The translations under genes were made by a program, and so were the position numbers. The notes beneath the pieces were generated by a model. The model had not been told where the DNA came from and searched no databases. It saw only the letters and a program-made list of their open reading frames with translations. From NCBI GenBank assembly GCA_021798935.1, contig JAJZBL010000004.1, positions 26,872-90,871 on the forward strand: 64,000 bases of DNA. Reading direction: 5' to 3'. The DNA comes from Microcaldota archaeon (lineage in GTDB: Archaea; Micrarchaeota; Micrarchaeia; Micrarchaeales; Micrarchaeaceae). Below are positions 1-10,158 of the stretch, piece by piece; the first letter of the stretch is position 1; each line of letters begins with the position of its first letter.

Positions 1-1091
1 GTGAATTCCAAAAGATCAAGCGATTCTATGTTTCCTATCGCATATCTTCTCATCCTCTCATCTTCTGATAAGACAATCCCTGTTTCCACAGCAAAATTGC
101 CTGAATTTATCTTGCTTATGTACCTGGAAATTGCAGCTTTTCCATCCAATAATTCAAATGAATTTCTATAATGCAGATTCTGTGCATAGCTCCTGGCACC
201 TGCCCCTAATCCTATAAGGCTTGCGCCTCTAAATACAGTATCTTCCTGCAAATATCCTCCTTCTGATAGCTTTGAATACCGGTTATGGCAGGATTGAAAA
301 TAGCCTTTTTCCAAGAATTTTTTACGCGCAATTTCATAGCATTCATACTTCTCCTTGTTGCTCATAAAGCCTTGCGGATTGTGTTTTCCTATTACCGTGC
401 TTGGTATAATCCCAAGCGCATAGACTTCCACTGTGTCTGGATCAAGACCAATCAATTCATCCAATGAATCCGAAAATGTCTTTTCAGTCTGCCCCTCTAT
501 TCCTATCATTAGATCACAGACAACATTGCTAAAGTGCAGCTCTTTCAATATTTTTACTGCATTTGATGACATACTACCTACATTGTGCCTACCTGCCATC
601 CTAATCTCGTTATCTGCAAATGATTCAATTCCTATGCTCACACGGTCTATTCCAAGATCCTTGAACTCTTTGAATTTTTCATATTCTACAGATTCTGGCG
701 TAGCTTCTATACTTACTTCCTTTGCAGTTTTCAGTATGCTTCCATTAATTGCCTTCAGCTCATCCACTATCTCCCCTAGCTCATTCGGCTGTAGCAGGGA
801 AGGTGTCCCCCCTCCTATATTGACAGAGATCGTTTTCTTTTCTCCAATTACATCCTTGTACATTTCAATTTCCTTTATAAGGGCTGATATGTACCCCTTT
901 CTCAGCATATCTGAATTTATGGTTTTAAGATAACCACAAAAGGTGCAGAGCTGCCTGCAGAATGGTATATGCAAGTACAAATTAATTTCATTCGTGAATT
1001 CCTGCTGCGAAATCGAAAATCCGTCCAGCCTTTTGTAGCTTCTTGCTGTAGGATATGTATACACTTCTGGCTGAAATTCGTAGTTTTGCAT
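1..1091 (-). CDS. HemN/HemW-like radical SAM protein (partial, runs off the left edge)
   Basis: Not in the ORF track. Minus-strand translation from ATG at 1091: MQNYEFQPEVYTYPTARSYKRLDGF...INLYLHIPFCRQLCTFCGYLKT, with the CxxxCxxC radical SAM motif. Confidence 0.85.
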   Translation of the reverse strand, partial: MQNYEFQPEVYTYPTARSYKRLDGFSISQQEFTNEINLYLHIPFCRQLCTFCGYLKTINSDMLRKGYISALIKEIEMYKDVIGEKKTISVNIGGGTPSLLQPNELGEIVDELKAINGSILKTAKEVSIEATPESVEYEKFKEFKDLGIDRVSIGIESFADNEIRMAGRHNVGSMSSNAVKILKELHFSNVVCDLMIGIEGQTEKTFSDSLDELIGLDPDTVEVYALGIIPSTVIGKHNPQGFMSNKEKYECYEIARKKFLEKGYFQSCHNRYSKLSEGGYLQEDTVFRGASLIGLGAGARSYAQNLHYRNSFELLDGKAAISRYISKINSGNFAVETGIVLSEDERMRRYAIGNIESLDLLEF

Positions 1092-1191
1092 TTTTTCGCT
1101 TAATTTCACGATATCACCGACATAAATTATTATGCCTGTTCTCCTATAATATATAATGCTCTCTAATTAAGGAGAGTAATATGGTGATTAT

Positions 1192-1932
1192 TTGGATGAG
1201 GAAAGGATGCTTGCCGAACTTGGATTTACAGATGCTGAAAGCAAGGTTTACATAACTCTTTTGAAGCTTGGGGATTCAAAAACTGGGCCGATAATGGAAC
1301 GTTCGGGGCTTTATGGTTCTGTAGTATACAATAGCTTAAATCATTTAATGGAAGAAGGTTTTGTCACATTTTACACAAGAGGCAGGATAAAGTATTTTTC
1401 TGCAGTAGATCCATCAAGGATTGTCGATGCTGAAAAAGAAAGGGCGGAACTTGCTGAGGCGGTGGCAGAAAAGCTTAATCTTATTAGGAAAACAACGGAA
1501 AAAAGCAACAAGGTTTTCATATTTGAAGGTAGGAAGGCAGTAAGGACTATATTTAATGATATTCTTAGCACACTTGGAAATGAAGATGAGCAACTTGTGA
1601 TAGGCATCTCTGACACTGGCAGCGGAATGGGTGAATTTATAAGAAGATGGGAAGAAAAAAGAGTGCAGAAGGGCATAAGGAAAAAAGTGCTTGTATCAAA
1701 CAAATCTAAAGAATGGCTTTCTTATTATAGCGTTCAGAAATTGGTCGATATAAGGACTATAGCTAACTCCCTTTACATAAACATGAGCATAAACATATAT
1801 GGCAACAAGGTAGTTCTAATATTATGGTCGAGAGAGCCAACTTACATATTGATAGAAGGAAAAGAGATTTCCGAAAATTTTAGGAGTTACTTTGAAATGC
1901 TGTGGCTAAAAGGCAAAAAGCCGAAAAATTAA
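1192..1932 (+). CDS. TrmB-family transcriptional regulator (TTG start)
   Basis: N-terminal wHTH (LAELGFTDAESKVYITLLKLGDSKTGPIMERSGL) and TrmB-like C-terminal domain. Confidence 0.85.
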   Translation: MDEERMLAELGFTDAESKVYITLLKLGDSKTGPIMERSGLYGSVVYNSLNHLMEEGFVTFYTRGRIKYFSAVDPSRIVDAEKERAELAEAVAEKLNLIRKTTEKSNKVFIFEGRKAVRTIFNDILSTLGNEDEQLVIGISDTGSGMGEFIRRWEEKRVQKGIRKKVLVSNKSKEWLSYYSVQKLVDIRTIANSLYINMSINIYGNKVVLILWSREPTYILIEGKEISENFRSYFEMLWLKGKKPKN

Positions 1933-1992
1933 TTTTGGATAAATTCAGATATCTTAAAGATACTTGGCAAATTGTGAAAAACCTTTATTCTA

Positions 1993-2433
1993 TCACGGAA
2001 CTTTTTTGCCATTGCCTGGATAGATAAGCCATGAATTCTTGCCTGTTTCAAAATATATTGCTTTCTCTGAAAGATACCTTCCTATTTCTGCGATGAATGA
2101 TTCCAATTTTTTAATCTTTTCTTTATCATTTACTGCTACTGTGTATTTTATATGGTTTGTGTGATCTATTTCCTTGCCGTCCATCCAGTATCCAGAAATA
2201 AAGCCTTTTTCTGCAGTGTAACCGCCGAATTCTTTAAGCAGGAACATATTCAATTTATCTTCAACTACCTTATCCTTGTCCGTTTCAATCTTGATCGATG
2301 GCAGATAGAATACAACAGGCTTGCCTAAATAAGCCTTTTTATAAGTATCCTCGGTTATATATTTTTGGTCTTCGGTATTTGCCCTGATTATCTTTGCTAT
2401 CTCTGCATTCTTATTTTTGCTATTAGCGGTCAT
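1993..2433 (-). CDS. hypothetical protein
   Basis: 146 aa ORF filling the gap; no recognised motif. Confidence 0.6.
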   Translation of the reverse strand: MTANSKNKNAEIAKIIRANTEDQKYITEDTYKKAYLGKPVVFYLPSIKIETDKDKVVEDKLNMFLLKEFGGYTAEKGFISGYWMDGKEIDHTNHIKYTVAVNDKEKIKKLESFIAEIGRYLSEKAIYFETGKNSWLIYPGNGKKVP

Positions 2434-2632
2434 TTTATTACCTTAATATACGTTTGTTTATCAATATATAAAAATGTAATTTTTTTAAGATAGATTTTGT
2501 ACTTATAATCTAGTAAAGTTGAAATTCCTTTCAGCATTGCAAAAGAGTCTTTCTTGCTATCTTGCACATATTAATTTGGAAAAAATTAGAATAGGCTAAA
2601 TAATTGATTATCCATTATATATCGGTGGTAAA

Positions 2633-2980
2633 ATGGATGCAAATGAAAAGTTGAAAGGGGTTAATAGGGTAGTCAAGGAGTTGGGTGCGGACCAGCCTAA
2701 TGTACAAGCAGGATTTATGAAGCTTTTAACATCTGCAGAGTCCGAAGGCAAGCTCCCTACTAAGATAAAGGAATTAATCAGCTTGGCTCTTGCTATAAAT
2801 GTAAAATGCGAATGGTGCATAGCTTACCATACTAATAACTGCCTTAAAGCAGGTGCAACAAAAGACGAGATAATGGAAACTGCTAGCGTTGCAATCCTTA
2901 TGGGAGGAGCACCATCATTGATGTACTTGAATCCTGTACTTGATGCACTTGAACAGCTAGGAGGAGATCAGCAGCAGTGA
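2633..2980 (+). CDS. carboxymuconolactone decarboxylase / AhpD-like protein
   Basis: KIKELISLALAINVKCEWCIAYHTNNCLKAGATKDEIMETASVAILMGGAPSLMY; CxxC plus downstream His typical of AhpD/CMD. Confidence 0.9.
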   Translation: MDANEKLKGVNRVVKELGADQPNVQAGFMKLLTSAESEGKLPTKIKELISLALAINVKCEWCIAYHTNNCLKAGATKDEIMETASVAILMGGAPSLMYLNPVLDALEQLGGDQQQ

Positions 2981-3048
2981 AAATAAGTATTAAGATAAAA
3001 AAGGAACATAATAATTTTTTGTTTTCTTTTCTTTTATTTTTGATTACT

Positions 3049-3507
3049 TCACAGATTCTTCGTATTTTCATCTACTTCCTTATGCTCATATATGAATATC
3101 GCTTCTTTCAATGCTTTAAGAGATATCGTGGCACAGTGGAGCCTTGCAGGGCCTGGCTCTATACCGAGCAGATTTACCATATCTTTAACACCCATTTCGC
3201 TAAGCTCTTTTATGCTCTTGCCTTTGACATAATCAGTTAGCATACTAGCTCCTGCAGTGCTTATCGAACAGCCTTCACCATCAAACTTAGCATCGTTGAC
3301 CTTATCTCCAGATATCTTCAGGTATACCTTAATGTCATCTCCGCACACAGGATTGTGCTCTTCGAAACTTGCATCTGCATTTTCCATCCTGCCTTTATTG
3401 TGGGGATGCTCATAATTTGATATTATTTCTTCCGCATAAAGATTTGTAGACATTGTAACACCTTTTGAAATACTGCTTGTACTTGATTGCTTGGCATTCC
3501 AAAGCAT
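3049..3507 (-). CDS. Fe-S cluster scaffold protein, IscU/SufU/NifU N-terminal type
   Basis: YEHPHNKGRMENAD...NPVCGDDIKVYLK...FDGEGCSISTAGASMLTDYVKGKS...RLHCATISLKAL; conserved Cys pattern. Confidence 0.92.
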   Translation of the reverse strand: MLWNAKQSSTSSISKGVTMSTNLYAEEIISNYEHPHNKGRMENADASFEEHNPVCGDDIKVYLKISGDKVNDAKFDGEGCSISTAGASMLTDYVKGKSIKELSEMGVKDMVNLLGIEPGPARLHCATISLKALKEAIFIYEHKEVDENTKNL

Positions 3508-3610
3508 TTGCGACTATATACAAGCAAAACCGTCAGATAATATTTACCCTTAATAATATATAAAAGTTGCCAATGCAAAAGTTTAGGAAAAGACAAAAAT
3601 TGGGCTTCGG

Positions 3611-4285
3611 TCAGTTTTTCAGCGTTATCTTGTTTTCAGTCTCTGTTTCCTTCTTTGATGTTATTTCCTTATTTACATCTTCGGATATCTGCTTTTTTAT
3701 ATCCTCTGACTTGTTTGGTTCACCTTCTGGGGTTGCTTTTTCAACTGCAGGTGGCTGCTCTGCTTCTTTCTTGGTTTTCCTTGATGCATTAACTGCATAT
3801 ACGCCAAACAGGTAATAAGCCCATATTAGGATTATTCCTGCAAGCAGCATCAGGTATATCCCAGTTCCTGGGATTATGCCTACGCCAAGTCCCCCATTGG
3901 AATTTACATAATCTGTGAACATATCAAGAGATGCCAAGCTTAATGCAAAGGATATTAACGATGATATTGCAGCTGCTATTGATATTTTTCTTGCGAAGAT
4001 GGCTATAAATGCCAAAATTATTGATATCAATATGAAAGCAAATGATAGTTCTCCATAATTGACAAAAGATACTTCAGAAGCAGTAGACGTCGAATTCAGT
4101 GGACTTTTTCCTGTAAATAGCATGGTGCTAAATCCCATATACGATACTCCTTGCGATACCCCAAATGCAATAGGCTGGGTTTTTATTATATTGGAAAATA
4201 ATGCTACAACCATTATTGCCAATGCTATTACAATAATAGTGGACCAGATTATATCTGGCTTTTTAAAAGCTCCTTTTTCATGCAT
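3611..4285 (-). CDS. multi-pass membrane protein with charged C-terminal tail
   Basis: Several hydrophobic segments, Lys/Glu-rich C-terminus. Confidence 0.6.
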   Translation of the reverse strand: MHEKGAFKKPDIIWSTIIVIALAIMVVALFSNIIKTQPIAFGVSQGVSYMGFSTMLFTGKSPLNSTSTASEVSFVNYGELSFAFILISIILAFIAIFARKISIAAAISSLISFALSLASLDMFTDYVNSNGGLGVGIIPGTGIYLMLLAGIILIWAYYLFGVYAVNASRKTKKEAEQPPAVEKATPEGEPNKSEDIKKQISEDVNKEITSKKETETENKITLKN

Positions 4286-4312
4286 TATAAAACCTGCTAT
4301 GAATTGCCAATA

Positions 4313-5566
4313 TCAAATGGTTATTTTAATCAAAGATTTATAATACTTATTGAATAATAATTCCAACTCTCTACTGCTTTCCTCTATAATAGAGTTAAGC
4401 TTGCTTATTTTATCTTCATTTTCCTTCGCACGCTCTTTTTTAGCATGCATATCCTCTTCAATGCTTTTTTCGCTGCTTACGCCAATCCTTGCCTCGTTCA
4501 AAGAGCTTTCTAATATTGAAAGTTTATCTTTAATTTTCATTAACTCTTCTATCTTCTGCCTAATACCTGAATTTATTATCTCTTCTATTTCCTCTACAAA
4601 CGGCTCTTTCTTCTTTACATCTATTCTTCCTTTTAGGATCATATCTTTCAAGGAATTTAACTCCTTTAGGAATAGATTATAGTTTTCAGGATCTGCAAGA
4701 TTATAAGGATTGTCAAGAAAGTCGGATAAGCTTATCTTTTCCCCAGATATATAATCATATTTTCTTGCTAACCTTTTTAGAGGGTGGAGAATGGATGTTA
4801 TTGAGGAGTTCTCCTCTGCTAACTTGCCTTGTAGTACCGCTACTTCATTAATCTTTTCGGATATAGCTAAATTAAGCTCCTTTATCGAATCTTCTTTGCT
4901 GTTCACCTGCTTTGCCTCTTTTAGCCCCTCTTTTATCTTCGTATTCTCATCTGCAAGATAATTCCTATCGGATATAAGCTGCAGAAGCTTGTCTATCTTT
5001 TCACTTATCTCCACGTACCTATCGTATTCGTTGGACTTGGACTTTACTATATTCTTGAAATCAGCAACCTTCCTCTCAAGATTAGAGTACATCTTCTTAA
5101 AGCTGTCTATATCTTTTGCATAACCTATCACTACAGGCCTAAATTGCGCATTGTGCTTGAGCACTGAGTCCAACATATCAGAGTAGAAATTGCCCTTTAG
5201 AAGCAGATTGTAATATTTATCTCTATCATCCTCTTCCTCAAAGCTCCTGTCCAATATCCGCTCTAGCCTCTTGCAGTAATTTTCCTTTTGCGATTTTACA
5301 AACTCCCTGCTATAATTGGGTATATATTCCATCTCTGGATCGGATGTAGAATTTGAGAATGATTTTATTGAAACCTTAAAATTTCCTATTCCGTTAATTA
5401 TGGATGCCTCTGCTGCATCTGCCTGCTTTTCCATCTGGCTTATTTTAGCATAAAAGAACTTTAAATTATAGCTTTCAAGATCGTCAGGTTTTATTTCAGT
5501 AATAGAAGGTTTCCTAAAAAGCATTTTCAACACTTGCGCAAGTTTGAAGTTCCTATGCAATCCCAA
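4313..5566 (-). CDS. coiled-coil protein
   Basis: Long charged heptad-like segments, 417 aa, no enzymatic motif recognised. Confidence 0.65.
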   Translation of the reverse strand: MGLHRNFKLAQVLKMLFRKPSITEIKPDDLESYNLKFFYAKISQMEKQADAAEASIINGIGNFKVSIKSFSNSTSDPEMEYIPNYSREFVKSQKENYCKRLERILDRSFEEEDDRDKYYNLLLKGNFYSDMLDSVLKHNAQFRPVVIGYAKDIDSFKKMYSNLERKVADFKNIVKSKSNEYDRYVEISEKIDKLLQLISDRNYLADENTKIKEGLKEAKQVNSKEDSIKELNLAISEKINEVAVLQGKLAEENSSITSILHPLKRLARKYDYISGEKISLSDFLDNPYNLADPENYNLFLKELNSLKDMILKGRIDVKKKEPFVEEIEEIINSGIRQKIEELMKIKDKLSILESSLNEARIGVSSEKSIEEDMHAKKERAKENEDKISKLNSIIEESSRELELLFNKYYKSLIKITI

Positions 5567-5681
5567 GCTACAAACTTGGCATTATGCATTAAACTGCAAA
5601 CTCTGAACTTTGTAAACTTATACCTTAAGTTATATTGGTATTTCATCAATACTTAAATCTTTTTCTATTTATATATATAAT

Positions 5682-6107
5682 GTGATAAATATGGTGTCGA
5701 AGAAAACATCGAATCTCAAGATAAACCATAGTGGGTTTAAAGTGCGTGGAGATCTATTTGCATTAGAATTTATAGGAAGCTTGTTCTACCTATATATAAT
5801 ATACTTAGTAGGGGCAAATGTAATGCCTGTAAGCACTCTTCTCAGCACAGGAACTGCAAGTTTCTGGCTAGCGATAATTCCTGCAGTAGCTGTAGTATCT
5901 GGAATAGCGCTATTCTTCCATAGCTTCACATATATATTTGGAGGATATAACAAGATTTCCCCTCTTAAGTTGGCTACAGTAGCAGGATTTGCATTCTTTG
6001 CCCTCTCAATAGGTATAGCAGGGGCATATTTTGTAGTCGTTCTTATAGGGTTTATACTTACAGAAATCTCTGCATATATGGTATATGAGGAGAAGGAAAA
6101 GGAGTGA
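5682..6107 (+). CDS. small integral membrane protein
   Basis: Four hydrophobic segments; promoter-like AT-rich leader. Confidence 0.65.
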   Translation: MINMVSKKTSNLKINHSGFKVRGDLFALEFIGSLFYLYIIYLVGANVMPVSTLLSTGTASFWLAIIPAVAVVSGIALFFHSFTYIFGGYNKISPLKLATVAGFAFFALSIGIAGAYFVVVLIGFILTEISAYMVYEEKEKE

Positions 6108-6136
6108 TTTAGCTCTCCTTTTATTTTTTTATTTAC

Positions 6137-7285
6137 TTATTCTTTAAGGTTAATTACAGGTATTTCCATCTCATCCTGCAATAATGCTCCATGATGGCCC
6201 TTATGGCCTGAATAGTTGCCTTTGTACCTGTATACATACACACTATTATCCACTGGCACGCCTATGAATTCAGATGAATTCTCGCTGGGCTTTTCTCCTT
6301 TTAAGCCAAGCAATCCCTTACTTATTATTTCATTTTCATCGAATATCCTAAAGTTCTCAAACTTATTATTGAGCTTTTCCTTTAGGTCTTCATGAGATCT
6401 CATAAACACAGCACGTGCATCCCCATAAGGTGGAGATTCAAGCATTCCTATGACCTCTTTATGCTCATCAAGGAAAACCGTATTTGATACCTCTATGAAA
6501 CCATGGTCTGCAGTAATAATTATATCATATTTGTTTGAATGGCTTGAAAAGGTACTCATTATTGTATTATATATGTATCTTGCCGCCTCCAATGTGGGTT
6601 CGGAATAAGGCCCATACTTGTGCGCAAGAGAGTCAATAAATGGGAGGTATAAAGATACAAATGTGCAATCCTTTGACAATGCTTCCTTTGCCAAGTATAT
6701 CGAATCCCAAAAGGTTTTAAACTCTGCTGGCTTTGAGATCCCATATAGCATCTTTGTCATGCTGCTTCCAGATATTGATTCTGGGACTATCGCTTCAGTT
6801 TTCTTTCCTTCATCCCTGAGCTCCCTTCCTATGCTCTTTACCTTGAACATCGAGCTCATGTCCAATCCACTTATCTTCTTTATCAGGTTTTGCTCAGACA
6901 CCTCGGGAAGTGTATAGTTTAATGTCTGGATTACACCATATTCCTTTGTGTATGTGGTGTATCCTAATATTCCGTGCTCAGCTGGTGTCGACACAGTATT
7001 AAGAGATGCAAGAGCCGTTGAGGTTGTTGAAGGGAATACTGTAGAGAACTTTTCCACATTGCTTGGAGAAATTCCTGCAGCTTTCATTATGTTATACCCA
7101 AAGCCATCTATAAGTACCAGCAATACTTTACCTTTATCTAAATTGATAGACTCTGCAGATATAGCGGTCTCTCTTTTTATCCCTAAATCTTCAGCTATCG
7201 ATGCAGAGAGATTGTATAAGTTATTTTTTTCATAATCTGGAAACAGAAGCTTTACGCCGTGAGATCCCTCATCCAAAATTAACAC
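6137..7285 (-). CDS. alkaline phosphatase superfamily (nucleotide pyrophosphatase/phosphodiesterase-like) protein
   Basis: VLLVLIDGFGYNIMK...FPSTTSTALASLNT...PAEHGILGYTTY...DIIITADHGF...GHKGHHGAL; AP-superfamily metal and nucleophile motifs. Confidence 0.88.
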   Translation of the reverse strand: MLILDEGSHGVKLLFPDYEKNNLYNLSASIAEDLGIKRETAISAESINLDKGKVLLVLIDGFGYNIMKAAGISPSNVEKFSTVFPSTTSTALASLNTVSTPAEHGILGYTTYTKEYGVIQTLNYTLPEVSEQNLIKKISGLDMSSMFKVKSIGRELRDEGKKTEAIVPESISGSSMTKMLYGISKPAEFKTFWDSIYLAKEALSKDCTFVSLYLPFIDSLAHKYGPYSEPTLEAARYIYNTIMSTFSSHSNKYDIIITADHGFIEVSNTVFLDEHKEVIGMLESPPYGDARAVFMRSHEDLKEKLNNKFENFRIFDENEIISKGLLGLKGEKPSENSSEFIGVPVDNSVYVYRYKGNYSGHKGHHGALLQDEMEIPVINLKE

Positions 7286-7480
7286 CCAAATGCTTATTCT
7301 CGTATGCTACCAGAAAGCAGTTTCCGGTACGTAATTCCTATGTAATATAAACTATTATATTAATTGGTTTTATATTGCCTGCAAAACCCCTTAATTAAGG
7401 AAAAAATCTTTTTTACTTGGCTAAAATTTTGGATACATATTTAATAAAAATCATTATGCCATTTAATTATTTGTGATATT

Positions 7481-7816
7481 ATGAAAATAGCAATCGCGCA
7501 TGACAAAGACAAAAATATAGTGCCGCTTCAGGAAGCAGAATCAATTGCAATATATAATGATGAGGACGGCAGCATTAAAGAATATGACAATGATGGATTT
7601 GGAAGCAAAGAAGCCACTATGGGAAGTATACTTAGGCTAGAGCCGGATGCGGTAGCGGTAAAGGAAGGGATCCTGTGCCCTGGATCATACATGATGTCAC
7701 AGGGAATGATAAAGTACCTTGTTGTTGAAGGCAATACGGTGGACAATGTAATTGCAGAGAAAAAAGCAGGCAGTGAATTGGCGGTATGGCTTGACGAATC
7801 GATGTATGCAGAATAA
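7481..7816 (+). CDS. dinitrogenase iron-molybdenum cofactor (NifX/NafY-like) domain protein
   Basis: MKIAIAHDKDKNIVPLQEAESIAIYN... small FeMo-co-binding-like fold pattern. Confidence 0.55.
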   Translation: MKIAIAHDKDKNIVPLQEAESIAIYNDEDGSIKEYDNDGFGSKEATMGSILRLEPDAVAVKEGILCPGSYMMSQGMIKYLVVEGNTVDNVIAEKKAGSELAVWLDESMYAE

Positions 7817-8021
7817 GAGTTTCTGATTTTTTGGCATACTTTGCAGGCATTTGCCTGCCTATTATTAGCAGTATAAATATGCATTTGCAATATTTGGTTT
7901 CTATCAATTTTACAATTCTTTAAAATTTAAAAATTTGCTCAAAATAATAGAAATATATAAAAGAGATTAGTATAGAATATTATTTAGCCATGCTTTTATA
8001 AACTTGGCAAGGTGCTTAAAG

Positions 8022-8651
8022 ATGGAAGATACGAATGTACAAAATGTTAATGAAGTTAAAGAAAGTAATAATGCTGACAATATTAATGCTTCAAGCAATA
8101 CCCAAAGCGATCAGAGTACTCAGGCAGTAAATCAAAGTGTTTCAGAAAAACCTAAAAAGAAGAATATTAGTCTTATAATTGGCGCAATTGTAGTTATTGT
8201 TATAATTGCTATTGTAGCTGCTTATGTTCTCACATCAAGTTCTGCAAATTCTGTGAAATCAGGTGACTTGGTAGAGGTTTACTTTAAAGGAAGCTTTACC
8301 AATGGCACAGTTTTCCAGGCAGGTGATTTCAATTTTACCGCAGGATCAAACCAAGTTATATCAGGTTTTAGCAATGCTGTCATCGGCATGAAGCTTCACC
8401 AAATCAAAAATATAACTCTTACGCCTCAGGAGGCTTATGGAGAAGTCAACCAGAGTGAGATAATATCAGTACCACTTAAAGATTTTGCAAATAGCTCATC
8501 TATACATAATGGTTCAGTTGTTACCTCAAGTACAGGGCTTTCTGGAACTGTAATAGCAGTGAACGCAACTGATGCAACGGTAAATTTCAACCCTCCTTTG
8601 GCGGGAAAGACTCTGAACTTTGAGATTGAAGTGCTGAAGATATCCAAGTGA
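8022..8651 (+). CDS. membrane-anchored FKBP-type (SlyD-like) peptidyl-prolyl isomerase
   Basis: Polar N-terminus, one TM (ISLIIGAIVVIVIIAIVAAYVL), then GDLVEVYFKGSFTNGTVFQ...VISGFSNAVIGMKLHQIKNITLTPQEAYGE. ORF-track start is 8004; MEDTN at 8022 preferred. Confidence 0.88.
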   Translation: MEDTNVQNVNEVKESNNADNINASSNTQSDQSTQAVNQSVSEKPKKKNISLIIGAIVVIVIIAIVAAYVLTSSSANSVKSGDLVEVYFKGSFTNGTVFQAGDFNFTAGSNQVISGFSNAVIGMKLHQIKNITLTPQEAYGEVNQSEIISVPLKDFANSSSIHNGSVVTSSTGLSGTVIAVNATDATVNFNPPLAGKTLNFEIEVLKISK

Positions 8652-8663
8652 AGGACATTTCCT

Positions 8664-9575
8664 TCATATGGATATTTCTTCTCCTGGTACCCTTCTGAAT
8701 AATTCCACATCTCCAACATGCTTTGATTTTGTTAGGAATCTTGTTAGCCTTTCTACCCCAAATCCTGCTCCTGCTGATGGATAAAGCCCTTTTTCAGCTT
8801 CGGCAAGATAGGCTTTGTAAACATCCATATTCAGCTTATCTGATCCCATCTTTTTTGTGATTACTTCATACTCGTGCTCGCGTTCTCCTCCTGATAACGC
8901 TTCTCCGAACCCTAATGGATATATAAGGTCATAGTTAAGGTAATGCCCGGATCTGCTTGTGTCTTCTTTTTCATAAAATTCTCTTTTATGGTCTGTAACC
9001 CAGAAAGGCTGCGTTGCAGACTTAGACATCTCCTCTTCCCAATCCTCCCCATATTTCTCGGCTAATTCGCCTGTTGAATAGATCTTGAAAGGAGGCTTGA
9101 ATTCAAATACCCCAATTCCAAGGCTTTTGAATGCATCTTTTGCCTTTTCATCGGATTTCAGCATTTTGCTAAGATATTCAAAATACCCTTCCATAAGAGC
9201 CATCACATCTTTGGATTTTGCATTTCTAATCTCAAAGTCAAGCTGTGTAAATTCAAAAAGATGCCTTCCGCTGGCCTTCCTCTCTGGCCTTTCCAGCCTT
9301 ATGTTTGGGGATAGTATGAATATCTTGTCAAGCTTCTTTATCGCTATCTGCTTGTGGAGTATCATTGAGTTCATCGTATACAGCTTCTGCCCTCCATATT
9401 CTATCTCTGGAGTCTTCAATATCGATGAGTTTGGGTCAGGCCCTAAAGGATCTGTACTTTTTCCCAATATTACTGGCAGCAGTTGCACAAATCCATTATC
9501 GTTGAAATAGTTTATTGTATGCTTTATGACCTCGCTTGTGACAACTAGCTTTTCAACTATCTTGCTTTCTTCCAT
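8664..9575 (-). CDS. AsnRS/AspRS catalytic-core paralog, probable archaeal asparagine synthetase (AS-AR type)
   Basis: 303 aa class II aaRS core (FILSPNIRLERPERKASGRHLFEFTQLDFEIRNA...GAGFGVERLTRFLTK) lacking an N-terminal OB-fold anticodon-binding domain. Confidence 0.85.
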   Translation of the reverse strand: MEESKIVEKLVVTSEVIKHTINYFNDNGFVQLLPVILGKSTDPLGPDPNSSILKTPEIEYGGQKLYTMNSMILHKQIAIKKLDKIFILSPNIRLERPERKASGRHLFEFTQLDFEIRNAKSKDVMALMEGYFEYLSKMLKSDEKAKDAFKSLGIGVFEFKPPFKIYSTGELAEKYGEDWEEEMSKSATQPFWVTDHKREFYEKEDTSRSGHYLNYDLIYPLGFGEALSGGEREHEYEVITKKMGSDKLNMDVYKAYLAEAEKGLYPSAGAGFGVERLTRFLTKSKHVGDVELFRRVPGEEISI

Positions 9576-9692
9576 ATTCGTTCACCTAAAAATAGAATAA
9601 AGCCTATCTTATAAATATTTATGCAATAAAATCTTATAAAATATGCAATTTTATTAGAAATCTATTTATATAATATTGTATAAAATACAAAT

Positions 9693-10121
9693 ATGGACAG
9701 CATTGATGAGAGTATAATAAGTTTGGTAGACTCTGGAACAATAAAGTACTCAACAATATCGAAGAAACTTGGAATGCCTTTATCTACAGTTCATTTCAGG
9801 ATACGAAGGCTTGAGAAAGAGAATATAATAGAGGGCTACAAAGGAAAGATAAACTGGAAAAATGCAGGTTCATCTGTGCTTGCTTTCATATTTGTGAATG
9901 TTGATGTTGATCTTTTAAAGAGGATACACAAAACACAGCAGCATCTCTTAAAGGAGCTTACCGCAATAAGCTATGTCAAAGAGGGGTATATCATTACAGG
10001 AGATGCCGATATATTCCTGAAAGTGATAGCGAAGGATACTGAGGAGCTTGGCAAGGTGCTGTTAAATGCGATAGACTCAAAAGAGGGAGTTGTTAAGACT
10101 AAGACAATGGTTGTGTTGTAA
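9693..10121 (+). CDS. Lrp/AsnC-family transcriptional regulator
   Basis: DSIDESIISLVDSGTIKYSTISKKLGMPLSTVHFRIRRLEKENIIEGYKGKIN plus RAM-like C-terminal domain. Confidence 0.93.
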   Translation: MDSIDESIISLVDSGTIKYSTISKKLGMPLSTVHFRIRRLEKENIIEGYKGKINWKNAGSSVLAFIFVNVDVDLLKRIHKTQQHLLKELTAISYVKEGYIITGDADIFLKVIAKDTEELGKVLLNAIDSKEGVVKTKTMVVL

Positions 10122-10158
10122 GGTATACAAGCATTTAGGCAGTATTTCTATTAGCTTA

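Noticed and set aside
285-933. Plus-strand ORFs of 60 and 166 aa at the left edge
   Set aside because: Antisense to a clear radical SAM coding frame on the minus strand.
1160-1178. CTCTC...GAGAG arms upstream of the TrmB gene
   Set aside because: Imperfect, short, and the GGAGAG part may simply act as a ribosome-binding site.
7389-7400. CCTTAATTAAGG palindrome
   Set aside because: Only 12 bp in AT-rich DNA; chance occurrence is likely.
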